Shown: positions 1 to 11,300 of the stretch, piece after piece
Layout: each line of letters starts with the position of its first letter
Numbering within the stretch: position 1 is the stretch's first letter
NCBI GenBank assembly: GCA_051294375.1
Contig: JBJCIZ010000028.1
Location: 186,001-250,000 of the forward strand
Origin: Paraspadella gotoi
Taxonomy: Eukaryota; Chaetognatha
DNA length: 64,000 bases
Direction of reading: 5' to 3'
Notes under the pieces: generated by a model
What the model saw: the letters and a program-made list of their open reading frames with translations, nothing else
The model's database searches: none
What the model was told of the DNA's origin: nothing
Program-made: the position numbers and the translations under genes

Positions 1-706
1 ACATATATGAATCATTTATTGTGTTTCATATTACAAATCGCCATATTTAAAAAGATCTGACCAAAAATGGTCAGTCAGTCAATCAAGATGGTCCCTGAAG
101 TCACGCATCGAAGCAAAAGTCGATTGAAAGATTTTGTGACCTCGCGTCCGGTCATTTTTCCCTGGTCATTCCCTTAGTCACTTTTTTAGACCAGTCTTTT
201 CACCGTTCTACTTCTAGTCGCTTTCTTGTAACTTTCTTTTAGCCGAAAACTTCGTCACTTGTTATTCGATCATAATCTTTTCTCTGGAAAAGATCGGCTG
301 TATGGAACCGTAGTTTTTACGGAATCCAAGGATTTTCTACATGAACTTATTGTACTACATTTCGCCATTTATATACCTCTACAATAAATAAACTTATTCA
401 CGATTTATTCGTCATTTATTCGACATTTACGTCATTCGAGATTTAGAAAACCTTGCTCCATGTTAAAGCCAGTTTAACCTACAGCCGACGAATCGAACGC
501 GCGACCCTCGTGGCATAGAAAATAATAAACATTTTCTACATCGATGTTAAAACAGTTAACCTATCTGCACTTGTATATATACCCTATTCCTTATATTAGG
601 GCATTACAATTCTCTGAAAAACGTCTAATACGTATTACATTAAAATGAATTTCAAAGTCAAAGATTAACGACAACATTTAATGACTATGAAGCGGACATT
701 GATAAA

Positions 707-2929
707 TAAGGCGTTAGTGGAAAGTTACATACGAAAATTCTAAATGTCAATTATGAACAACATACCATCAGTAAACAATTTGTAAAAAAAATTAATTTTA
801 TGTTTTTTAATTTTCGCAGTAGGCTATATTTATATATAGTACTAACCTTTATAAAATCGAAAATTTTCAATAATAGGCTTTTCTTAATTCTGATTGCAGA
901 TTTGAATTCCTCATAAAAAAGTGTGATAAAAGAAAATATAAAATCATTTTTAAATTATTTCATTTAATGGGTTAAAAATTTAAAAAAAACTATATTTATA
1001 TAGGAATTAGCAGTATTCCGACAGAAACTTTTTATATTCTTTATCGGCCGAAGAAATACATAGGGAATTGAATTTCCAAAAAAAGCAAAGCTTTTTGAAT
1101 ATTATACTGTATGGGGAAAAATACTAAAAAGAAAAATTTTATTTTTTAAATATAAGTAATGTAAGGGTAAATCTAACTAAAAATCGAAAAAGAATCTTTC
1201 AAATAAGAAAAATATTGGAATAGTATAGAAAGCAATATTTCTTTTTATTGTTGCGCAAAAACTAGGCTTTCCTCGCAAAACCTCTGGTTACAGGAAATAC
1301 AAATGGATTTTCTCTCAACAAATTGATCATTAATGATTCCCAAAAATGATGCGCAAAAATGCGCCAGCAGCAGTTCTGGCGATAGTCATTTTATATCATC
1401 TTTCCTATTGTATATTAAGGCCTATGAATCATCAATATGTATGAAACTGATATAATATATTTATTATGATCTTAAGAATTATCATGCCTTTTTTCTGCCT
1501 ACAACATTTCCTCCTTTGCTAAATATACATGATACCTATAATTATTATAATGGGTAATATCTTTATTTATAGTCTTTTTTTTAACTAAGTTCAAATATAA
1601 ACCTAAAGAACCATTGTTGATCCACAATTTCTGATACTTTTAATACAATTGGTCCACTGAATTTTACGTGGTGTATCTTTGTTTTTTTTTTATCAATGAT
1701 TTGAGATTTATTTTCGGTATGCGTTTTTTCTTTGATTTTAAAGAATCAAAACCGAAAAATAATCGACTTAGAATCGGAGATTGTATAAAAATAAAAGAGA
1801 AAGGAAAAGGGAGGAAAAGGAAAGAGATGAGGGGATAAAGTGGCGCAGTTTTACGTCAATTTACGCCATTCTACGCCAAAGCATCTTAACTTAATAGCTT
1901 TATTTGGAAAATGAAAAAAAGTTTTTACGCCACAAAATTAAATGATATTAATATGGTTTTCTGTTCATTTTACGCCATTCTACGCCAAACCTGTATAAAA
2001 AAGGCCGGAAAAATATTTAAATCAACTTAACTGTGTAGTTTTTACTAGAAAATAAACAAAAAGTCTTTACGCCACATCACGAAATCATATGCTTAGATTA
2101 GGTTTAAGGTCATTTCACCGCACAATTTTTACGCCACATTTTTTTTTTTCTAAATTTAAATATAGACATTTACAATTTTTAACTTGATATATTGTTAAAA
2201 AATTTTGTTTTTATTTTTTTTTTTTGTTTTTTGCTAAAGCAAAAATTCATACACGTGCAAATCTTATTAAGTGTAGGAAAATAATACGTTTTTGGTGTAA
2301 TTTTTACACCACACAGCGGCCAACAAACACGTAAAAAAAAAGAAATCAAATCTGAATCCAATACTATATGTATTTTTAATTAAAAAAAAGCGTTTTCAAA
2401 AAATTTTGTTGAATATCCTTGACAGCAGTAAGGAGACAGAAACGTTACTCCAAATTGACGTAAATCAGTTGGCGTAAATCAAATCTTTAAAAGTAAAACT
2501 TGAAATTAACGATTAAAATACACTTCATTAGGCTTAATATAAGGTTTAAAACCATCGAATGAAGAAAATCAGTATTTTTTAAATTTTTGTGCAACACCCT
2601 ATTTAATATATAAAAAGTTAATTTTCAGCTTAAAATATAGCTTTTTCTAATTTTTGACCCACTTAATGAAGGAATTTTTCAAAAAGAGTTATATTTCTTT
2701 TTATCAACTTTTTATGACGAATTCAAATCTGCAAAAAAATCTTAGAAAAAACCTTTTTGAAATTTTAACATTTATTGGTTTAGTACTAGTATAAATATGG
2801 CCTACTGCGTAAATTGTAAAGTTTATTATAAATGTTTTTATTACATAAATGTTCATTAGTATAATGTTGTTCGTTCCTCACTTTTAGAATTTTAATTAAA
2901 GTTAAATTTAGAAATTTTACTACGCCTTA
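707..2929. mobile_element. Non-autonomous inverted-repeat DNA transposon, 2.2 kb
   Basis: Begins TAAGGCGTTAGTGG and ends ACTACGCCTTA. It is flanked by an identical 8-bp duplication TTGATAAA at 699-706 and 2930-2937. The left arm (to about 1010) matches the reverse complement of the right arm (about 2560-2929), including the 'cgcagtaggc' segment. The middle (about 1010-2500) is AT-rich and repeats TTTACGCCA-type words at 1851, 1924, 1969, 2067 and 2128. No transposase frame is visible. The 8-bp target duplication fits hAT-like or similar superfamilies; the class is inference. Confidence 0.7.
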
Positions 2930-3289
2930 TTGATAAATGATTCAAGAAAAAGAGAAGGAAGACAACGACGACAACGACGACGATGATTTATTCAATCCCA
3001 TAATTTTCCTGTTCTGTCTCCTGTCCTGTCTCTCTCTCTCTCTCAAAAAAAAATCCAGAGTGACGAGTTACTCATTAAACAAATAAAATATTGAATAAAT
3101 TAAATGAAGAAATAGATAAATTAAGTAATACCTCAATCTAACGATATACCAATCAAGCAATAAATTATAAAATAAATCGATCGAAAGATCAAAACAATAG
3201 ATGAGAAAGTTGAAAATCTTATTAATTTCTAAACCTGAATATGACCTCAAATTTCATAAACAGTACGTAAATTTCTGAATCTTCCCAAC

Positions 3290-3413
3290 CTGAATAGATC
3301 CTGAATCTCCTGAACTGATGGATCCTTGACCTCGGCTTGATTCCAACACTCGCCGAAACTCGCGCCGATCGAATTGCAATCGTCGAAATCGCAAATGTAT
3401 TCGGTGCACTTAT
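3290..3413 (-). CDS. Putative internal exon, Cys-rich, unassigned gene
   Basis: Between an acceptor (ACAACCCAG, just above 3413) and a donor-like GTTGGG below 3290, one frame is open for 124 nt. It starts in phase 1 and ends in phase 2. It encodes about 41 residues beginning DKCTEYICDFDDCNSIGASF, with four cysteines in 23 residues, then GECWNQAEVKDPSVQEI. Codon use and GC exceed the surrounding AT-rich DNA. I do not recognise the family. It lies beyond the stop of the receptor gene, so it would belong to a neighbouring minus-strand gene. No partner exon is certain. Confidence 0.4.
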
Positions 3414-4019
3414 CTGGGTTGTTCTTTACTGAAATTTGTAAGGGGGGGGGAGAGAATGAGAAGGGAAAGAGAGTGAAGAAAATCCCCTCATTATTCGTAT
3501 CATCTTTAGGGTCGTTTTTCTTTCTCTCTCTATCTCGGCCCGTTTTTGGACGTCGGTCATTTTTTGAACCTTACTTTCATAATTTTTTTGTGATCGACTT
3601 TTCAGTCGTTTTTAGAACCACTCCTTGAAAACTCGTTGCTCGTCTGGAAACCGTTATTTTTACGGGTTTTCGCGACTTATTTTTTGTCACGTTATAGTCA
3701 CGTATTTGCCACGTCTGTCACCGAGAATAAACGTTTAGACTTTTGGTAAATTCTCGTTTTACACTCAGCGCAGATAAAGTCGGCGAGACTCTTGTCAAAA
3801 CCATTTTTTGGACGAGCGACTCTGCAAACGAAACGCCCGGACCGCAAGCAGTCGAGACAGAAGTTCTCTACAGAGAGGACAAATAAAGGAACAATGTTTT
3901 TCCAAGAGTGCTGAAAAAAATCAAGCTAATTCCGAAATTTAAAATAAAATGGGGCATTCTGGGAAAAATGAGGCCGGACAGGGGTGAAAAGCAATAATTC
4001 TTGATAAGAGATTCAAAAG

Positions 4020-4840
4020 TCTGTTGATAATTTTATGTAGCCTCTATTATTTATGCATCTTTTTATTCTCCTCATTAAATTTTTTTAAAAAATACGTTAA
4101 GACTTAAATTGCGCATTGGCTGAAATGAATTCAAAGCATTAATTATCTTTCGAGGCACTCCTTGGAACAATTATCTTTGAATAATTAATTCTAAGCTCCC
4201 GAATATTTTTTTTTTTGACGTGGAAAGAAAAAAAAAGTTTTAATTACAGCGCGAAAGTGTAAAACAAGTTTCTGCTTATTCAACTTTTGGGGAGGAATTC
4301 AAACTTGCCATCAAAATTAAGAAAAAGCCCATTTAGAAATTTTTAGATTTCATAAGGATAGTATTATATATAAATATATAATAAATATATAATTGAAGGA
4401 GAGAAAGATTAGAAGGGAGAGAGAAAAGAGGGAGATGAAGGGAAGGGGGAGTGAAACAGAGAACAAATAACAATAACAATAAAAATTAACAAATTAATAA
4501 TAATAACATAGAGAAAATACTAGTCAAAGATTCTTGTTTTTTAATAATATGGGGAAATAGGGTATATTAAAATTAATACTTATTAAGTATCGGGCTGGAT
4601 TTTATAACATAAAACATGAAAAAAATTTACTATTTTATCTATAGAATCAAAATACGTGGAGTCTTAAATTGCGCATTCCTCGAAACTATTCATTATTTTT
4701 CAAACCACTCCTCGGAGCAATTAACTTTAAGCAATTAAATTTTAAGCTGCAGAGTTATTCCGACGTTGGAAGAACAAAAATGTTTTAATTACTGCGAAAA
4801 AAGTGTAAAACAAGTTTTTGCTAATCGCGAAGCTTGTGTA
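4020..4840. repeat. Direct repeat pair of about 200 bp, plus partial transposon arm
   Basis: 4085-4275 and 4640-4820 are diverged copies: both carry 'ACGT...GACTTAAATTGCGCATT', then 'CACTCCT(T/C)GGA(A/G)CAATTA', and end 'GTGTAAAACAAGTTT'. After the first copy, 4275-4385 resembles an arm of the inverted-repeat transposon seen at 707 and 9855. No gene is visible from 3414 to 4850. Confidence 0.55.
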
Positions 4841-4849
4841 GAATTGTAT

Positions 4850-7806
4850 GGGTTGAGGAGGATGGAGAGACAGTGAGAGAGAGAGAGAAGAGATGAGAGA
4901 GGGAGGGAGAGAGAGAGAGAAAGACGAGCAGAGAGAGGATAGTTCGCTGGTTAGTAAAATGTGTGAATTGAGAGAATGGAGAGACAGTGGAGGAGAGAGA
5001 GAGCGAGAGAAGAGAGAGAGATAGTTGCTCGGTTTACGTAAATTGTCTGGGAATTGATGAGAATGGAGAGACAGTGCGAGGAGAGGAGAGAGAGAGAGAG
5101 AGAGAGAGAATAGAAAGAGGGAGGAGACAGAGAGAGAAGAGAGAGAAGAAAGAATGACGAGAGATAGTTGCTGGTCTTAGTAATCTGTGGATTGAGAGAA
5201 TGGAGGACCAGCTGGAGAGAGAGAAAAGAAGAGAAAGAGAGGGAGAGGAGAGAGAGAGAGAGATTAGTTGCTGGTTTAGTAATGTGGGGAATGTGAGAGA
5301 AAGAGAAATCAGGAGACAGTGGAGCAGAGGAAAGAGAGAGAGAGAGAGAAAGAGAGGGAGGGAGAGAGAGAGAGAAAGAGAGAAAAGAGGATGACGAGAG
5401 ATAGTTTCGTCGGTATTAAAGTAATTGGATGGAATTGATGAGAATGGAAGAGACAGTGGAGAGGAGAGAAGAGAGAGAGAGAGAGAGAGAGATAGTTGTC
5501 TGTTTACAGTAATGTGTGCAATTGAGAGAATGGAGGAGACAGTGGAGAGAGAGAGAGAGAGAGAAGAGAGATGAAGAGATATGCTGGGTTAGTAGTAATT
5601 GTGGAATTGAGCGAAGAATGGAATGGAGGACAGTGGAGGGAGAATGATGAGAGAGAGAGAGAGAGAGGATTGCTGTTAGTGAGAGGAAGAGAGCAGGGAA
5701 AGTGCAGAGGTAGGTAGAGAGAGAGAAGATAGAGGAGGAGGAGAAGAGCGAGAAGAGAGAGAAGAACTGAGAGAATGAGAAGACTAGTGTGCTGGCTTTT
5801 AGTAATTGTGTGGACATTAGAGAATGGAGAGACAGTGGAGAGAGAGAGAGAGAGGAGAGGAGGAGATACGTTGTCTGGTTTAGTAATTGTTGGAATTGAG
5901 AGAATGGAGACAGTGGAGAGAAGAGAGAGAGAGGAGAAAGAGAGAGATGATAGTTGTGTTCTGGTTTAGTAATTGTGGGATTGATGAGTAATGGGGATCA
6001 GTGGAGAGGAGAGAGAGAGAGAGAAGAAGCAGAGACAGAGAGGGAGAGAGAGAGAGAGAGAGGAGAGATATTTGCTGGTTTAGGAAGTTGTGGAATTGGA
6101 GAATGGAGAGCAGTGGATGGGCTGAGAGAGAGATAGAGAGAAGATAGTTGGTTGCTGGGCTTATAGTAAATTGTGGATAATGACGAGAATGAGAGACCAT
6201 GGAGAGGAGAGAGAGAGAGAGAGAGTGATTGGAGGAGAGAGAGAAGATAGGGAGGAGGTGAGAGAGAGCGATGAGAAGAAAGTCGAGAGAGAGAAAGAGA
6301 GAGAGAGAGCGAGTTGCTGGTTTAGTAAATGTGGAATTGAGGAATGGAGGACATGGGAGAGAGGAGAGAGGAAGAGATGTGCTGGTTTGTAATTGTGGAA
6401 TTGAAGAGCAATGGAGAGACCGTGAGGGAGAGAGAGAGAGAGAGACGAGATTCGAGGTGAAGAGATGAGAGAGAGAGAGAGGAGAGAGAGACGAAGATAT
6501 TGCTGTGTTTCAGTAATTGTGTGGGACATTGGAGGAGAGAATGGAGAGACAGTGGAGGGAGACTGATGAGAGAGAGAGAGAGAGAGACGAATTAGTTTAG
6601 CTGTCTGGTTTAGTAATTGTGGAATTGGAGAATGGAGAGACTGGAGAGAGAGAGAAAGAGAGGAGGGAGAGAGGAGGAGAAGAGAGAGAGAGAAAAGAGA
6701 GAGAATGAGAGATAGTTGCTGGTTTAGTAATTTAATTGTTGGAATTGAGAGAACAAGCTGGAGAGACCAGTGGAGGAGAGAGAGAAGAAGGAGAGAGAGA
6801 GTAGTTGGCTGGGTTAGTATTGTGGGAATTGAGGAATGGAGAGACAGTGGAGAGGAGAGAGATGAGAGAGAGAAAGAGAGGGAGGGAGAGAAGAGAGAAA
6901 GAAGAGAGAAGAGAAAGAGAGAAGAGAGAATAGTTTGCTGCGATTTAGTACATTGGGGGAATTGAGAGAATGGAAGACGTGGAGAGGGAGAAAGATGAGA
7001 TGCGAGAGAAGAGATAGTTTGCCTGTTTAGTAATGTATGGAATCTTGAGGAGAATGGAGAGACAGTGCGAGAGACACGAGAGAGAGAGAGAGAGAGAGAG
7101 AGATGAGAGGATAGGTTGCTGGTTTATGTTATATTAGTGAGGATCGACCGCGAGAATGGAGAGACAGTGGGAGAGGAGAGAGGAGAAGAGAGAAGATGAT
7201 CAGTTGCTGGTTTAGTAAATTGTGGAATTGAGAGAATGAGAGGACAGTGGCGAAGGAGAGAAGAGCGGAGGAGACGTAGGAAGAGAGAGATGAGAATAGT
7301 TGCTGTTTAGATAATTGTGGAATAGAGAGAATGGAGAGACAGTGGTGGAGTAGAGAGAGAGAGGAAGAGATGGTTGCTGGTTCTTAGTAATGTGATTGAA
7401 GAGAATGGAGAGACAGTGGGAGATGAGAGAGAGAGATGAGAGAGAGCGAGAAGAGGAGAGAGAGAGCATAGAGAGGGAGGGAGAGGAGAAGAGAAAAGAG
7501 AGAGAGAGAAAGAAGAGAGAGAGAGAGCTAGTTGCTGTTTTAGTAAATGTGGAATTGAGAGAATGGGAAGAAGACATGAGTGGAGGAGAGAGACGACAGA
7601 GAGAAAGATATCTGCTCGGTTTATAGTTAACTGCGTGCGAATTGAGAGAATGGAGAGGACAGTGAGAGCTGTAAGTGGAGAGAGAGAAGAGAGGGATATA
7701 GAGAGAGTCGAGAGAGAGGAGGAGAAGAGTACGAGCGAGTAGTTTGCTGGTTTAGTAATTGTGGGAATTGAGAGAATGGAGAGACAGTGGAGGAGAGAGA
7801 AGAGAG

Positions 7807-7844
<38 letters not shown>

Positions 7845-7890
7845 CGAGAGACGAGGAGAGAGAAAGATAGAGAGAGAGAGAGAGAGAGCG
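4850..7890. repeat. GA-rich minisatellite, units of about 90-150 bp
   Basis: Roughly 25-30 irregular copies of a unit containing TAGTTGCTGGTTTAGTAATT, then GTGGAATTGAGAGAATGGAG, then AGACAGTGGAGAG followed by a (GA)n stretch of varying length. Copies differ mainly by single-base indels, as expected from unpolished long reads or fast repeat turnover. Every long frame here is a purine-repeat artefact (Arg-Glu or Leu-Ser runs) and is not a gene. Confidence 0.85.
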
Positions 7891-7897
7891 AGCTTAC

Positions 7898-8028
7898 CTA
7901 CCCAATTCAAAAAGCGAAGTATTAAAGGCGTTTCGATATCTTTTCTGAATAAATTTGGTCATGTTATTGAGCCAAGTGACTATGTTGCTGTGATTTGTAT
8001 TGCAGGCGAGATTGCGTCCGTAGCGATC
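7898..8028 (-). CDS. Orphan exon with a half-Ig-like pattern, embedded in GA repeats
   Basis: An acceptor (CCCATCAG) and a strong donor (AG|GTAAGC) bracket 131 nt of open frame in a non-repetitive island between GA tracts. The product begins DRYGRNLACNTNHSNIVTWL and continues NNMTKFIQKRYRNAFNTSLF, ending ELGR split in phase 2. A Cys followed nine residues later by Trp, then a phase-2 Arg codon, resembles the variable half-V exons far upstream, but no signal peptide or ATG is present. It lies 3' of the receptor's stop codon, so it belongs either to another minus-strand Ig gene or to an alternative 3' end. The family is not recognised. Confidence 0.45.
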
Positions 8029-8053
8029 CTGATGGGAGGGAAAGAAGAAAGAA

Positions 8054-8086
<33 letters not shown>

Positions 8087-8139
8087 GAGAGAGAGAATGA
8101 TAGGAAATAAAGAGAAATATTGTTTTTTTCAAAATTAAT

Positions 8140-8313
8140 TCATAATTTAATTCCAAACTTTTTACTCAATTCCTGAGTATCTAGTGAACTATTTTTTATC
8201 ACAAAATCCCTCACTAGATTCTCCCTCTCACAAAAGGGTCTCACGTGAGTCTTGTTCACGGGCGATGCATCCGCCAGATAAATGTCCATCTTCTTATCGC
8301 CCATTTTTACTTC
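8140..8313 (-). CDS. Receptor constant exon, last: cytoplasmic C-terminus
   Basis: Acceptor GATCGATCAG then 57 codons and TGA, entered in phase 0, matching the phase-0 end of the exon at 14126. It begins EVKMGDKKMDIYLADASPVN and ends SSLDTQELSKKFGIKL. It is hydrophilic with no known domain and one Cys. The preceding intron is 5.8 kb, much longer than the other constant introns, and holds a MITE and satellites. No AATAAA is visible within 100 nt after the stop. Assignment to the receptor rests on phase and strand. It could instead be a separate small exon. Confidence 0.55.
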   Translation of the reverse strand, partial: EVKMGDKKMDIYLADASPVNKTHVRPFCERENLVRDFVIKNSSLDTQELSKKFGIKL

Positions 8314-11300
8314 CTGATCGATAACATTAAACAACCAATTAATTAGATAATAATGTTAAATAAAAAATAACTTTTAAAATTACATCAATAATTGAACTTA
8401 GTTACTTAAAAATAAATTATTCATAAATTAGTCATAATATGTTAACTTTTTGAATCAAAATAACATCTATTATTAAATTAAGCAACATTATTTAAATTCA
8501 TATAAATTTATTTTAATTATAGGAATGTTTAATCACATTCTATTTGACTCTTATAATTAAGGATTACTACAACAAACTCATCTACGCCTACAAAAACAAC
8601 AAAATCCGCCCCAAGAAATTCCCTCCAACAAAGACCTGTGTACCGCACCAACTAATACTCCAGCTCCTAACATACCGAATCCACAAACGGGTCCAACAAA
8701 GACAACATCCTTACTAACTATGAACCCTATATCGTTCAACAGCCCCATCAAGACTTTTCACAACTCCAGCCACCTTGAGAAAGAGAACGCTGCACAGAAG
8801 TTGGGTCAGCTGAACTTCGGACACGACTGTCGTCTCCACGGTGTCAACGTCTTGCTGTTGGATGTTGTTGTCGTTTTTAGTTGCGCCGTTTGTACTCCCG
8901 GACCAACTCTATTAGTCACTTTTTGGTTTGTTTTCGTCGGTCGGTCGGTATATCTGTTCGTCGGTCTGTCCCACTTACATTAAAATTGCATAGAATTCCC
9001 CTATAATTACTCGCTTATTTGTTCAGACAGGAAAAAACCTAAAGTTTAAGGGACTGCTAGCGCCGCCTTCAAGAAATCCTAAAACTATAAAAAAACAAGA
9101 TGTTATTCCTATGCAGTGTGTGTCTTAGAAAGTTATTGTAGTCATGTAGTCATGTCATGTTACATCATGTCATGTCACGAGAAATACACGTAATAAGGCA
9201 GTTACTGCGGCGCAACACATTTGAATAAGCGTTCTTGTTATTTATTAATATTCTTTTTATAGTCGGAATTATTGTTGTTGCTGTTTTAATTGTTGTCATT
9301 ACTTTTTATGTCGTTACTTTTTGTTTGTAGTAGTCGTTGTTAATACTTTATGAAATTGGTACAACCAATATAAAAATCAACCAGTCTTTTAATAAATAAG
9401 CTATCTTGTCATACAGTAGAGAAATTCAGAAATTCATCTGTTCTCACCAAGCACTATATTCGCGATACCTGCATGGGCAACGTGGCGGCATCGGCGTCGA
9501 TGTTTGCATCTGATTCGTGATCCAAACCGCGCGTTGACAACGAAGACCCTCGGCGGTGGCGGTCGGAAGGAGGAGGAGGAGGAGGAGGAGAGGAGGAAGA
9601 GCGAGGACTTCTTCCCTTGAATAGTTAAGGTCATTTTCTTTTATATTAGTTTTTTTTTATTTGTTTAAATTTATATCCTCTTTTGATATATTGACTATTT
9701 TTTTTAGTTTACTCCTATCATTATTTTTGTTTGTTTAGCTAATTTAATTTAACATATAAATAAGATTAGGATTAGTTTGTTATAATCGTATCAGGCTTCA
9801 TCGAAATTACGAATATTATATCCGAGATTTACAATAACTAACTCATATCATCACTAAGGCGTAGTTTAAAATTCCATAATAGTTACTAACTTTTTAATTA
9901 ATTCTAAAAGTGAAGGAACGATCCAACATGGTACTATACTTGATGAACATTTTATTGTATAAAAAAATTTATTAATAAATTTTACAATTTCGCAGTAGGC
10001 CATGATTATTATACTAGTACTAAACCAATAAATGTTAAAATTTCAAAACAGTTTCTTCAAGATTTTTTTGCAGATTTGGATTCGTCATAAAAAGTTGATA
10101 AAAAGAAATACAATTCTTTTTGAAAATTCCTTCATTAAGTGGGTCAAAAAATTAGAAAAAGCTATATTTTAAGCTGAAAATTAACTTTTATATATTAAAT
10201 ATAGTTTTTTTAATTTTTAACCCACTTAATGAAAATAATTTTTAAAAATGAATTATATTTTCTTTTATCAACTTTTGACGAGGAATTCAAAATTAAGAAA
10301 AGCCTTTTTGAAATTTTTCGATTTTAAAGGATAGTACTATATATAAATATAGCCTACTGCAAAAATTAAAAAACATAAATTATTTTTTTTTACAAATTAA
10401 TGTTCACTTATGGTATGTTGTTCATAATTGACTTTTAGAATTTTCGTATGTAACTTTCACTACGCCTTAATCATCACAGTAGCGACGAAATGAGCACCAA
10501 CAAAGATTTTTATTTACATACATGTATACGATTGTTAATTACGACATATAAATAAGAATTATATGTTAATTTTTAACCAGCGAACATTTTTGAATGTAAA
10601 TCTTAATCATTTAAATTCTTAATTAAACCTTAATCTTTAATCTCTAATCGCTAATATGTAATCTCTTCAATAATTTCTTTAAGCCGTGAACTAACCTAAA
10701 CCTTGCCAAGCCGCTATCCCTTTTCGAGTTTTGCCGTAAGCCGATATAACCGAAAGCTTCTTAGTTGCTAAAATCTCCGTGGGAAAAGCTGAAAGCCTCA
10801 ACATCATTGGACAAGAAACAGGAAGAGAACTTGTTTCTTGTTTTGTTTTTTTGTTTTCAGTTGAGTTTTCTTCTATTGAGTAAAATCTGAAGTTTATAAA
10901 AATTCGCTACGAAAGGAGAATTCAAATCGCAAAGTTTTTAGGGAGATTTTTTTTTCCACATTTAATAAACTAGACTTATTTTTTAACGGTACTATATTTA
11001 ACAATTAATATCTGTACTGTTTTTCTCTACAAGTTTCATTTTTGACGAGTAATGTAATGTAATGGAAAGTAATGTAATGGAATTACCGTTCAAAAGTATC
11101 ATATTCTAGCTTTTTACTATATATAATATAATGAACGATTTTCTTAACCATACGATTTTCAATCGCGTGATTATTTATGAACCTAACCTAAATTAGCTTA
11201 TGAAAAAAAAAAACTAGGTGCTTGACATTTTTAGTTTATTCTATTCGAAGGTCGCGAAAAAGAGCCAAAAAAAATGCAATGAATCAAATTTTGATTTAAT

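Noticed and set aside
5200-8100. Many Arg/Glu- or Ser/Leu-rich open frames on both strands
   Set aside because: They are translations of GA/CT repeats, open on several frames at once, with no signal, domain or splice context.
9434-9634. Minus-strand frame with Ser and Arg runs
   Set aside because: Driven by a GGA repeat; no acceptor or donor in phase with neighbours.
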